Shown here piece after piece: positions 23,451 through 35,700 of a DNA stretch of 64,000 nt. A program made the translations under genes and the position numbers. The DNA is taken from assembly GCA_036023115.1 (NCBI GenBank), contig JAYKKT010000040.1, forward strand, positions 5,429,001-5,493,000, in the 5' to 3' direction. The notes beneath the pieces were generated by a model. It saw nothing but the letters and a program-made list of their open reading frames with translations. It ran no database searches and was not told where the DNA came from. The number at the start of each line of letters is the position of its first letter. Within the stretch, counting starts at the first letter, position 1. The stretch is from Brasenia schreberi. Taxonomy: Eukaryota > Streptophyta > Magnoliopsida > Nymphaeales > Cabombaceae.

Positions 23451-24143
23451 GTGAAAGCAGATCAGTGAAGACCTTGAGAAGATGATTTGAGTTGCTTCAA
23501 GAATCTGTGTTCGATTTGTATTGGGGCACTGATTTTACATGCGAATTGTTGGCTGACTTGACCAGATTAGTTTGAGAAACCACCTTAACAAGTTTAATCA
23601 GCGGCGCTCTTTGTCACCTAAATTCAGCGGAAAATATTTGTTTGCATGTCAATAAAACAAATCTGGTCTACTGTGTTGTTTGTGAAACGCAATCATTAAC
23701 AGGTCGATCGATATTCATGTCACAGCGAAAAGAAACGAGTCCTGCTCTCAACCCACATCAACCGCCACTGAGAATAACTAAGGATATACGAACTAAAAGT
23801 TCAGCGTCAATCGTAACACCAGCAGTGAACGAAAGAAACAACAGGCACAATTCAAGCAGCAAATCGAAACTAATTTTGGGTCATAACTGAACTTTACTAA
23901 TTACACTAGAAACTAATAGTCGTGTTAAGCGATCAGTAGAGGTGTCGCACAAGGAGAGAGGGAATGAAATTCGAAGCGTCGATCAAAACTAATAAAGACA
24001 AGAATCTGAAAAGAGAGACGGAATGACAGAACTCCCACAATATTTTCCTCGGGCACTATCCACACAGATCACGTCCGTTGATTAAGTAGCGCCTTTTTTC
24101 CTATTTTATTTCTCTTCCGCCAATTTGCACCCCTGTTCGAATG
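23451..24143. other. Spacer between the TRM-like pseudogene and HMGB
   Basis: Short non-coding interval holding the convergent 3' ends of the pseudogene (plus) and the HMGB gene (minus), including the probable HMGB 3' UTR. No separate gene is recognised. Confidence 0.45.
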
Positions 24144-25188
24144 TCAATCATCGTCTTCCTCCTGAGGAAAATAATAGAAAAGATTAATACAACACGATCA
24201 ACGGAAAACTACAGGCGCAGTGTTGAAAAATTCGTCAATTACCTCCTCGCTTCCATCTTCATCGTCATCATTGACCTCGGATTTAGACTTGTCAGATTCC
24301 TCGTTTTCATCCGAGCCTCCTCCAGACTACATATTATTCAATTACAACAGTTAGATTAATTACATAGAGATTACCTGCAAATTTTACGTTCTTATTTAAT
24401 CCTCGCATCACCAACCTGTTTCTTATTGTACGCCGCCAAGCTCTTTTCATACTCTGTCTTCTTCTTAGCAGCCTTTGACACATATGGTGCCTTTTCCTGT
24501 CAATGGTAAACAATATTGCCAACAGTCAACACCAGTAACGAATGTTTCCTGAGAAAACAATGACCGAACAACGATAGACAGATCTGTTTCATTGTAGTAC
24601 TCACAGAATCAGACATCGATTTCCATTTGTCGCCAGCTGCCTTGCCTACCTGCAGATGACAATAAAGGCCAGTAAGGAAAGAGAGAAGCCGGAAGAGGGC
24701 AAGGCAAAAAGAGCAGTAGAGAAATCGACACAACTCACAGCAGCAACGGATTTATTCAGCGGATTTTTCGCCTTGAATTGCTCCCTGAACTCCGCCCTGT
24801 TAAAAGGAAATATGTATGAACGTTGATCTTGTAACAAATCCTGAGAACTAAATAAAACGAAATTGAAATAGAACGAGATCGGACATTTACATGAAAACAA
24901 AGAAGGCGCTAGGGGGCCTCTTGGGTTTGTTCGGATCCTTCCCCTTCTTCGCTGCCGGCTTCTTACTTACCCGGTCGCTCACTGGGGCCTTCCTCTTCGT
25001 CCCTAACCTAAGATCATTTTTTCCCGAACCAGAACGCCAGAAACAGTCAAAACCCCAGCATAATGAACCATTTCGAAACCCTAATAGATTTGCAGTCACG
25101 ATCCATAGAAAAGAAAAGGGAAAGAACGATAGACTCACTTGTTGTCGGTCTTTTTTAACGTTTCGGCTTTAGATTTTCCTCCTTTCAT
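24144..25188 (-). CDS. HMG-box protein, plant HMGB type (seven coding exons)
   Basis: Exons on the minus strand are 25188-25139, 25007-24891, 24796-24739, 24649-24605, 24496-24416, 24326-24243 and 24161-24144. All have GT-AG borders and phases that fit, giving 150 aa. The order is a basic N-terminus (MKGGKSKAETLKK, then TKRKAP and KKPAAKKGK), one HMG box from about residue 42 (PNKPKRPPSAFFVFM, FREQFKAKNP, KAAGDKWKSMSD, KAPYVSKAAKKKTEYEKS), and an acidic C-terminal tail (DDDEDGSEE, EEDDD). This is the compact plant HMGB1/2/3-like design. Such proteins bend DNA without sequence specificity in the nucleus. A 5' UTR intron is likely at 25290-25200. The gene looks intact. Confidence 0.93.
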
Positions 25189-25435
25189 TTGGAAAGGAAC
25201 TGCCGGAAAAAAAATGGATCCGGTCGGATAAGACAACTCAAAACGAAAAGGAAAAGGATCATCACAATAACATATCAATAAAAAGAATACCTTAGAAGAC
25301 GCAGAAAGGGACCCTAGGGAGCGCAACAGATGCAAGCGAAAGAGAGTAAAACGTTCGTTGAGAATGAAGAGAAGTGGAGGAGGCCGCAGATAAAAGGCGA
25401 AGGAATTAAAATCGAAATCACAAAGCCGGATCAAA
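25189..25435 (-). promoter_or_regulatory. HMGB 5' UTR with probable UTR intron
   Basis: On the minus strand, TCTAAG|GTATTC (donor at 25290) and CCGGCAG|TTCC (acceptor ending at 25200) define a likely 91-bp intron just upstream of the HMGB start codon. UTR introns near the ATG often enhance expression in plants. The transcription start is not defined. Confidence 0.5.
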
Positions 25436-26900
25436 TCCGGATTTGGGCGGGATATGAAATTTTTCTATGCCACGTTAACAATCCGTGTGATCGACTTTGA
25501 TTGCAAGGTATCCGCTGACGTGGCTCATCGTTACCTCCCGTTTGTGCTTTCATTGTGCTTCTTGAACGAAGAACGTCCCGACGGGGATCTTGATTACGAA
25601 ACCCCCCTCATCTATGTAGTCAAGGACAGAAAAGAAGTTTGACTATTCTAATAATCGACGGTTAGGAAGGATGCTCCATTGTGTGGTCGGCTGACTTGGC
25701 CTTGTACCCAAGATATCCCTCTTCTTTCTTGAAAATAACAAAATTATCCTCATGTTTATCCTATCACATATAGGATGACGACTCTTCTCTACGATCGACG
25801 GCTCGCCTTTCTTCTTGAGTTGGGTGTCGTCCTGCAATTCTGAAAAAGTACTGTCATTATTCGATATTTATTTGGGACGTAAGGGGGTGAAAGAACTCTT
25901 CTTCATCGAGCATCATGGTGGGCCAGGCTGGGACTGAGCCCGGTCCATCATGACCTGAGACGCTTGATTTAAGTCGAGACAGCCCGACTCGGATTCTTGC
26001 CTTGTTGGAAACGGATTTGATCCAATCCAGACACTCCCACCGAGAACCATCGCCTTTGGTGGATAATCGGCTTGGCCAGGTTGGCTCAAGCTCTGGTTCG
26101 GTGTGACCTACGCTCAAGTCCAGACTGAGTCCTGTCTCTGGGCAAAGCTCCGTCGAACTTAATTTTCTAGATCATTTCTGGTAATAATATTTTAAGAAAA
26201 TCCCTAAGACAAGATATGTGACCGTGATTAATTGTGCATTCCATGATAATAATGTGACAATACATATGTGTACACACCTTAATGTGTATATATGTATGTG
26301 TGTGTGTGTCTGTGTTCATCAATAAGAGCACCACTCAGCCCGTTAGCCTACCCGGCAAGGCTCCATATGTGAATTCGATTTTCAAAGTATTTACTTGCCC
26401 CTCTCTCTTTCTCTCAACTCGAATGAATATTTTGGTTGATCAAGGCATTTGACTTCAAAGGACGTATGAGTGTGATTCTCATGGTGTTCCTGGCTTTAGC
26501 CTTGTAATATATATATATATATATATGAAATCATATCTTATCCACTATTCACATACATAATGATGCTTACACTTTTTATATGGGTATAATTAAAAAGTTT
26601 AAAGTATTTTTTAAAAAATATGTAAGATAATATTATTATACTTATGTCTTCGAAAAATAAGAGTAGATGTAAGTGGATAGCATACATCTTATCAATATAT
26701 ATAAGAAAATTGATAGTTGTTAGATACTCTTAAGTATCAAACTCTACTAGATGATTTATGTTATTCGTGTGATCGTACAAAAGACATAGATCGAGTCACT
26801 CATCGATGTCATTTAATATACATAAATATATTAAATGTGACGCGAGATGAGTGTCTTTAATAATAAAGTTTGCATGAAATAAGAGGCCCTTTAACAGTTT

Positions 26901-26909
26901 TCTCTCTCC

Positions 26910-26979
<70 letters not shown>
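26901..26979. repeat. (TC)n then (TA)n microsatellite
   Basis: A pyrimidine-rich CTCT run passes directly into about 28 TA units (about 26923-26979). It is purely a simple repeat. Confidence 0.95.
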
Positions 26980-26981
<2 letters not shown>

Positions 26982-27104
26982 ACTCAATGAAATATCTTGA
27001 TCAATCATTAGCCAGCCATGTCAATATTGAGAAAGAAAGATCATGTATGCATGTCCAATCAAGCAAAGTTGCTCTTTGTTCGTCATAAGATTGTGCTTTC
27101 GTTT

Positions 27105-27235
27105 GGGGGTTGGGCCAGTGGCAGGCAGCCCTGGGGCTTTCAGAGAACGGGTCAAGGTTCGATCCCTACCGGCATCGTAGTTTGTATATAAGCTAAGCCC
27201 ACTGTAAACTCTGTTTATGAGTTTTTTATACCAAG
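27105..27235 (+). mobile_element. Possible tRNA-derived SINE
   Basis: TTGGGCCAGTGGC (about 27110-27122) resembles an A box and GGTTCGATCCC (27156-27166) is a good B box, spaced about 35 bases apart. The sequence ends in a T-rich stretch near 27230. It does not fold convincingly as a tRNA, so a SINE or tRNA relic is more likely. Confidence 0.45.
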
Positions 27236-28489
27236 TTGCTGGCTTCCTACCATCGACAGTTTACTCGTAGTGGTTGCCATGGCATGCCTTGTAAAATAAG
27301 AACGGAATGGCTCATTTGCATGGTTCCGTATGAATTGAACTTGGTGATATTTCATCAAATAAGATTATGGTACGTTTACTTGTTTCGTGGATTCGAGCTG
27401 TAGCTATCTCAATTCACAGCCACAACTACAAAAGCTCGCCGTGTGTTCGGAAATTTCATCAAAATGTATGCAGCTTTAAGAACATAAACATGCCTAAAAT
27501 TTGATCTTGCTTTGCATATTCTCCAATATAAATACATATATATATATTGGTTACATCATGACCGCCACTAACATTGTCTTGCTTCTCAAGAATAATAACA
27601 TTGGCTTAGGTATTTTTTTGAAAACTCTTAAAACTTTAAAAAATTATACATATTATCAAAAAGCAATGATTGAACATGTCAAAAGTTTTATATGAAGAGA
27701 TAGAGATAGAAAGAGACGGAACCCATATCAACGTATTAAGAATTTCATGTTATTTGTATGGGTTTTTTTCAGTTTAAGCACGCAACTCTCATTAGTTTAA
27801 TACCATATCATATCGTATTATATTTGATTAGGTTTTAAGTCAAGAAGTATCTTTCATTCTTTCTTTCTTGGCAATAGACGTGAAATATCCTTTATACCAA
27901 TAATGCAATGCTTGTTGGACTGCTTCTTTGTTTTATATCGTGGTTGAATGTCTTATTGGTCCACTCAATTATGACTTTACTTCTATACTCCTATTATAGA
28001 ACCCATCAGGCTTCTTTCCTACTAGAACTGATCCGAACTGAACCACCAGACATATAGAACTAAACCAAACGGTCGGTTTGGTTTGGTTCTGGCGGTTCCG
28101 TGAACACCCCTAATGCACAAACATGAGACTGCATCAAGAGGCACATGCATATACATGGTCTTTGCAATAACAATGTCTTCTTTGATTTGTATTAAGAATT
28201 ATTTAGAAACTGTCTAACAGACTGATCAGCATTTTGATAAACCTCTTATTCCAAGGTGGGTCGATTTCACATGGTGCAAAATCTTGGATATGGATCTTCA
28301 GAAGCTACAAAGACTTGCCTATGAACCTTCACGAACTACGGATTGATCGGATGTTTCAACATAGAAACGTGACTCTCCATGAGTGTATTTGTTTTCATCG
28401 TCCTTTTGAAGGTTAGGCAAGTAAATTGGTGTATTTGTAATGGTTATTGAACAATGCACTCCTTGCACTCTCACCCTCCTTATATACAT

Positions 28490-28493
28490 ACAT

Positions 28494-28526
<33 letters not shown>
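28490..28526. repeat. (CA)n/(TA)n microsatellite
   Basis: A CACACA run is followed by a TATATA run. Simple repeat. Confidence 0.9.
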
Positions 28527-28992
28527 ACCGAATGACTCAGTTTCAAAATAAAACGTATACTAGTGAATCAAATATCACTCCTTGCCTTTTCACTTCCGAA
28601 ATCAAACATCCATTTACGCATAGTTGAGATTTTCAAGAATATGATAAGTATGTGACATAGCACATATATTAAACTATATATATACAATAGAGAGAAGGAG
28701 AGTGGTGTGCACGACTTACACTCCCACTAAGTATGATCGCATGAGTATAATGATATTATTCAACATACTTTTCTAAACATCCTCAAAACTTTTAAAATTA
28801 CACTGATGTTATAAAAGGTAAGGCATGATCCTATTTTTGAATCTATATGTTCACTCGTATCTACCCATTGGTTTTCGGTATAATAAGTAATTCAAATAAA
28901 GTACTTGTGATAACCTCTGAAAAATTACGGTTGGAGATGAATGAGTAGTGTTAATGGTGAGCAGGATCCAATCACTCATATAGGAAAATTGG

Positions 28993-29099
<107 letters not shown>

Positions 29100-29738
29100 C
29101 AGAAGCTCACGGACCTGCACTAGTAACTGGGAGAGCGAGTTCCTACTCTACTCCTATGGCATAATAAACTCCAGCTATCCTAAATGTCCGTATCACACCA
29201 ACTTTAGCTCTCTAAATGTCTTATTTCGTCCTCCATCAACATCACACCAACTTTACCGATAAAAGCATCTAAAACAGCAAGAGATGGATTTGCAGCTCTG
29301 CTGAATCGTCTGAACTAATGAAAGACCAACTAGTCTCATCTCAATACCAATCTATTCGTGAACATAATCAAACAGAGGCAGTTCGCCAACAACAGATAAA
29401 GTTGCAAGCAAATCACAGAAATGACGAGCCGAACGATCTACAGGGCTTGTATTACTCGTCTAACTAAAAGAGAGTTATTTCTGAAGCCATGACTTTATTG
29501 CCATTATCATTTGAGATCTTTCAACTTCATGTCAAATTGTCTTTACATATGCTGAATACATTACAATAATACAAAAAGACAGTATACATACTGCTGCTAG
29601 AACTAGAAATTGTAACAAATACGGTTAGTGATGTATAACCGCAGAAATTTACCCTGCACTTATTGGCCACTGTTTGTATGCAATCAACAGCGATAACTGT
29701 CAGAAAACTTTTATTCTCGGTACCAACCCTAATTACAG

Positions 29739-32700
29739 TTAACACCCATTTTCGGGCCTCGGCCACTGTTGGTTCTCTATCTGATACACCGTAGTCTGCT
29801 CTTTCCAACACCCTTCCTCGAGGTACTTTTCATATAAAGTTACCTCCCCAGTAGCTTTAACAGAGAGTCCCACCATACTCCTAGTGCCGTAAGGTCCCTG
29901 TATAGTAGACCAGATCAGTAGCAGCAAGAGAGAAAAGAATCGGAATCGAAAAGGCCACTTCATTAGTAGCACGAATTCGTATACCCTTTTTGTTTGTGTT
30001 TCAACAAATATGGAACTCAAAGTAAACACCCATTCTGGGTCATGTCCAGTTATTGGCAGCATTTCTCTTTCAGCTTTAACAGTATCCTTCATCAAATTTT
30101 CAACCATGTTTTTCTCATGAACTTCGTTGTCACCATACTGTTGAAAAAGTTCTTTGAAATTCTTAAGCAAGCGCTGAGCCTGTGAAAATCAGAGAATGCT
30201 TTTAAAATAGGCATAAGAAAACTGGAAAGACAACATTACTTGGTATCAATTGAAGCCTGAGGAATTCACAGTCAAGGTCCAGAACATGCTTATTGACAGT
30301 CCATAGAGGAGAAAGCAATAGAATTGAAGCATAACCTGGCGAAGATTTTGAATCAGAGTATAACAGAGCACAAATAGCACTTACGAGGTGAAAGGTATAA
30401 TCTGGAAAGTTTCACAGAGATGCATGAACGCAGAAAGATGTAGGAGGCACATTCTGCATCTATAAATTACCAATAGCAGCTGCCTGTTTTTACTAACTAA
30501 ATGAAATGAAGGCAAGCATGACCCTCGGTTTGAGGATCGGGATATTTTCTTCTTCTGTATTCTTGACCGAATAAATTCAACATTTTATCCATTGAAAATG
30601 TGACAGGTTTTGGAATAGCAAGTTCTAGCATCAACAGTGGTGACACAAATATCTAATTCAGGTGCGTACATACTCTAATGAAGTCCATGCTTAAATGTAG
30701 CTGCGGTATATCGTGAACAAATATCACAACAAATCGTCAATCACAAAGCCTTAAGAAAAGGCTATAATAATATATGTGCACCAAAGACACTAATAATAAT
30801 AGAAATCAATATTATTCAATAGCCTCACAAAAAGACATTTTGAGAGAATGTACATAAGAGAATATATAGAAGAGAGGAGAGTCAAAGAGAGAGCTGGGAA
30901 AAGATACCATCATACCAGCCAAGCCCCAACGGCTAGTAGCCGTTCAACCTCCAACAGCTAGTAGTCGTTGTTGTAAGAGGCAGAAATCGGGTCCCAAAGT
31001 GGACATGTTTATTTTCTTTGATCCAGTTTATGTCTTATGTTTTATAAGTAATACTTCTTTAGTAATAGGGTATATTAGTCATTCAGTTAGTTTGTGTTTA
31101 TAAATAAGAGATTATGGTTTAGAGTAGAGAGTAGCAGAAAATATAGTCGACTGTGGGCGCCGTCTTCCATGTGTCTAGCAGGTTGGATGGAAGTTGTCCA
31201 ATCTCTCGAATCTTGTAAGTACACTATATTTTGTTAATTTATTACATGGTATGAGAGCTTATAAGGTGATAGAGTGGAGTTCGTTCGTAAGTAGATGTGT
31301 GTGACTGCACAAGGAATTCGTGCAGAAATTTTCAAAAGTGTCTGCAAAAGGAAAACGTGCAGAAAATTTTTATTGGATTTTATGCTATTGCTGAAGAAAG
31401 TACAGGTCGTAAGTTTGGTATGCTTGGAGTGACAGAGAAGCAGGAATTCTAACCATATTACTTGTTGAACAAAAGACGATCACTGACGAAAAACCATATA
31501 GTCCATCTCCATATATTGAAATCTACTGTTGACCACGAGACGAGAGGGCGTCGTATATCCACGCCCTCTTCCTCCGTAGCCAAATCCTCTTCCTGCTCCA
31601 CGGCCACCATGACCTCCCCTGTATCTAGAGAAGTTGCCGAAAGTGTATGCATCAAATTTTATTTTCTTAGAGAATTTGGTCCTGCCATTTCGTGATCCTT
31701 CGCATACATAGGCTTGATCTCAATCCTTAACATTCTGCATGGTCTTCTTTATCTTCAAGCGTGTTGGAACAATTTCATACATTTCTTTTGCTTTTGGACA
31801 AGATATTCTGTGGAGCAAACGTGGTGAAGGCTACTTCAGAAAATACTGAAATATCGGTGTGAAGACTGATTTTATGTGTGGGCTGCCTTCAAAAAGCAAT
31901 TTCCTTTATTAACAGATATATATATATATATAGTCAATAAAGGAAAAGAGATTGAAACATCTTACGAAATCGCTAAACATTCCACAAACGACAAAGTAGA
32001 AAATTTTCAGATCACATCCATCAAATTAAATGGCAGAAATTATTTGGAGTGGTCAAGGTCAGTGGAGTTGACAGTAATAGCAAGGGAAAGATGGGTTCAT
32101 CTCATTGGACAAATTTCATGTCCACCCATACATGACTCACATTATACTAGTTGGTGTAGAGATGATGTGTTGATTTCATCTTGTTACTTCAATCTATAAT
32201 TCCGACAATAACGAAAACGTTTATGTTTCTTGAATCGGCACATGAAATTTGGTGCGAAGTTTTTGAAGTTTATTCCAAAAAAAAAAGAATGTAGCAAAGG
32301 AATATGAAATCTTTAAAAAAATCAGGAAATGCAAGCAAGGAACTCGTTCTATTAATGAGTATTATGAGGATCTTCGGGGATTATGGGATGAGCTTTTCTT
32401 CTATACCAATATCAAGTGTTCATCGTGTTATTTAGAAAGAAATCTGAAAAATGAAAAGAAGAAAATTTTTGACTTGTTGTGGGATGTAAATCCTGAATTT
32501 GAGTTTATAAAAATCAATATTCTAGGCAAGAAAGAGCTTCCTTCACTTGGCACAGTCTACTCCTTACTGATTCGTGAAGAAGATCGAAGGAATTTAAAGA
32601 AGAACAATATTATTAATTTAATACTACCGAACAACATGTACTACAAAGTAGAGGAGAAACTTTACACTAACGTAGAAGAGGTGGACAACATAATAGAAGA

Positions 32701-35700
32701 CGTGGACGAGAACGTTTCTATCCTGACGAGAAGGATAATATGTTCTCATTGTAGAAAACATTGACACTCAAAAGAAAATTGATGGAATTACATGGGCGTC
32801 CAGAATTTCATAAACCAAGGAATAATTCTGCTCATATTGCCAAAAGTTTTATGCCTTATACAGATAATATTCAAGAACTTATTAAGGGAATTGAAGGATT
32901 AGAAACTAAATTATCGGAAAACCAGAATCCATCTACTTCTCATAATACTTTAGCATATGCTACTCACACGGTAAAGGATAAACAATTCTCTCATTTTCAT
33001 TCTAAAACTTGATTATTGACTCTGGGGCTACAGATCATATGGTAAGAGAGTCTTAATATTTTTCAGAATATCATCTACTTTAAAAACAAGAGCCAATCAA
33101 GTTGGTTGATAGCTCACTCTCTTATATGATTAAACAGGGAAGTGTACCCACATGTCTTATATATTTACAGTATGTTTACCATGTTCCTAGCTTTTCTATA
33201 AATCTTCTATCAGTAAGAGAGTACACTAAATTCTAGTGTGACGTTTGATACCTTTGACTGTATTTTTAAGGATCTGAAGACGGGAAAAATCTTTGGTTGT
33301 AGTAGTCTCTAACGCGGATTATATATTCTAGAAGAAGTCTCAACATACTGCTTCTTTTGGTACTGCTACAATTGCTCAAAATGCGGAGATCAAACTTTGG
33401 CATAGTCGTTTAGGTCATTTATCAGTGTCCAAGCTCCATTATGTTTTTTCAAATCTGAAAGTAGAGTCAAATAGATTTCCTTTTGAGTGTGAAGTTACTC
33501 AACTCAGGAAGCACCAAAGAGCACCTTATCCCTCGAGTGAGTCTAGGAGATCCCAACCTTTTGAACTCCTACATTACCTTTTGAACTCCTATATTCTGAC
33601 ATATGGGGTCCCAGTCCTATTTCCTCCTTGTTTGGTTAAAAGTATTTTGTTTTCTTTATTGATGATTGCATGTGTCTCACAATTATTTACTTAATAAAAT
33701 AAAAAGTTGAGGTCTCTGCTATTTTTTCTGTTGTTCATAAATTTATTCTCACTCAATTTAATACTTATGTGAAAGTTCTTCGTTCGGATAATGGAAGCGA
33801 ATATATTAATGGGCAGTTGCGAGAATACTTACATGCAAATGGTATACTTCATCAGACATCTTGCTTATATACACCTCAGCACAATGATATAGCTAAAAGA
33901 AAAACTCGGCATATTCTTGAAGTAGCCAGAACTCTTCTTCTACAGCATAACGTACCTAAAACTTCATCAGAATGCCTAGTAGTATCTTAAGAGAGATAGT
34001 CTTGTAAAATGCCTTGATAATGACTCTAAACTCTTTCATGTCACTCCTTGTATCTTTGGATGCTTCTACTTTGTTCATGTTCATTTACCTGGTCGTGATA
34101 AACTTGATCCTAGAGTAGTAAAGTGTATCTTTCTTAGCTATTATCAAACTCAAAAGGGTTATAAATGCTATGTTCTAATTCAGATAAAACTTTATGTATT
34201 CATGGATGTCATGTTTTGTGAATCCTCTCCCTATTATTCTTCTCAAGGGGAGTCAGTCACCACTCAAAACAACTCTTCTCATGTACTTCCCATAGTTCCA
34301 GTGAAACTGAAGACCTCGTAGGTGAAAATGAAGAGAAGCAAGTTGAATTAGAACCAAAGCAGATTATGGTGTATAAGAGGGTACCGAGGAAGGTTGTTCG
34401 TTATAAAGAGGAGACCGCACAAACTCCAACCACCAAAGATTATTCCCTTAATTCATATCCATAATTAAGAATCGAAGAAGACTTGGAAGTACCAATAGCC
34501 ATTCACAAAGGTAAAAGAACTTGTGCACGGTACCCAATCTTTAACTATGTTTATCTTGCTAATACATCATAATACTATCAAATTTTTGTTGCAAATGCTT
34601 ATCAGAATAAGATTCTCTCAAGTTTTGAAGAAGCCAACAGGTACCCTTTATGGAGAGTAGCGATAGAAGCAGAATTAGATGCACTAGCCAAGAATAATAC
34701 TTGGAAAATCACCAAACTTCCTCACAGCAGAAATATTGTGGGATGTAAGTGGGTTTTCACTATTAAATACAAAGCATATGTCACAATTGAACTTGCTAGG
34801 GGTTACAATCAATCATATGGGATTGACTATAATGAAACCTTTACACCTGTAGCAAAGCTTACTTCCATAAGAATACTTCTCAGTATGGCAGCAAATTTTG
34901 GATGGGATCTATGACAACTAGATGTGAAAATTGCTTTTCTACAGAGAGATCTTATTGAAGAGGTATTTATGGAACTTCCTCCAAGGTTAGTATTAAGACA
35001 AAAGAAGGTAGAGTTTGTAAACTAAACAAAGGTATCTATGGACTGAAACAATCACCCAGAGTCTGGTTTGAAAAATTCAGTGATGATGCATGCAGTTTGG
35101 GATATCAAAGAAGCATAAATTATCATACTTTATTTTTTAAGAAAGGTATGAAGTTGTTGGTTTTGCAGTTTATGTAGATAATATTATTGTAACATATGAT
35201 ATGTTGAAGGGATATCAGCATTAGAATAAAATCTTCACAAATTATTTGACCTAAAAGATCTGGGGTGACTCGACTATTTTTTGGGCATTGAGGTATTATA
35301 CTCCAACCAAAGTATATTTCTAACTGAGAGAAAATACACAATGGATCTGTTAGGAAACAAATATGCTTGATTGTAAACAAAGTGATTCTCCTATGAAAGT
35401 AAATAAAAAATTATTCATTGGTGATAGTAAAGATTTCAGAGACACACAAGTATCACCAATTGGTTGGTAAACTCATTTATTTGACTATTACTCGTCAAGA
35501 TATCACTTACGTTGTGGGTGAGCAGATTTATGCATTCACCAACCAAAAACCATATGGAAGTTTTGTATCGCATTCTTAGATATCTTAGGTCAACACCTGG
35601 CATGGGTCTTCATTATTCAAAATTTTGCAACTTCAGTATTGAACTTTATTCTGATGTTGATTGGGTTGGATCGAAAGATGATCATAAATCTACTACAGGC

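Noticed and set aside
27105..27180. A functional tRNA gene
   Set aside because: A good B box and a weak A box are present, but acceptor and anticodon stems do not pair convincingly. A SINE or tRNA relic is more likely.
32761..33012. Independent small gene in the TANGO2 intron
   Set aside because: It lies between gag and the DSGA protease motif of the inner copia and belongs to that polyprotein.
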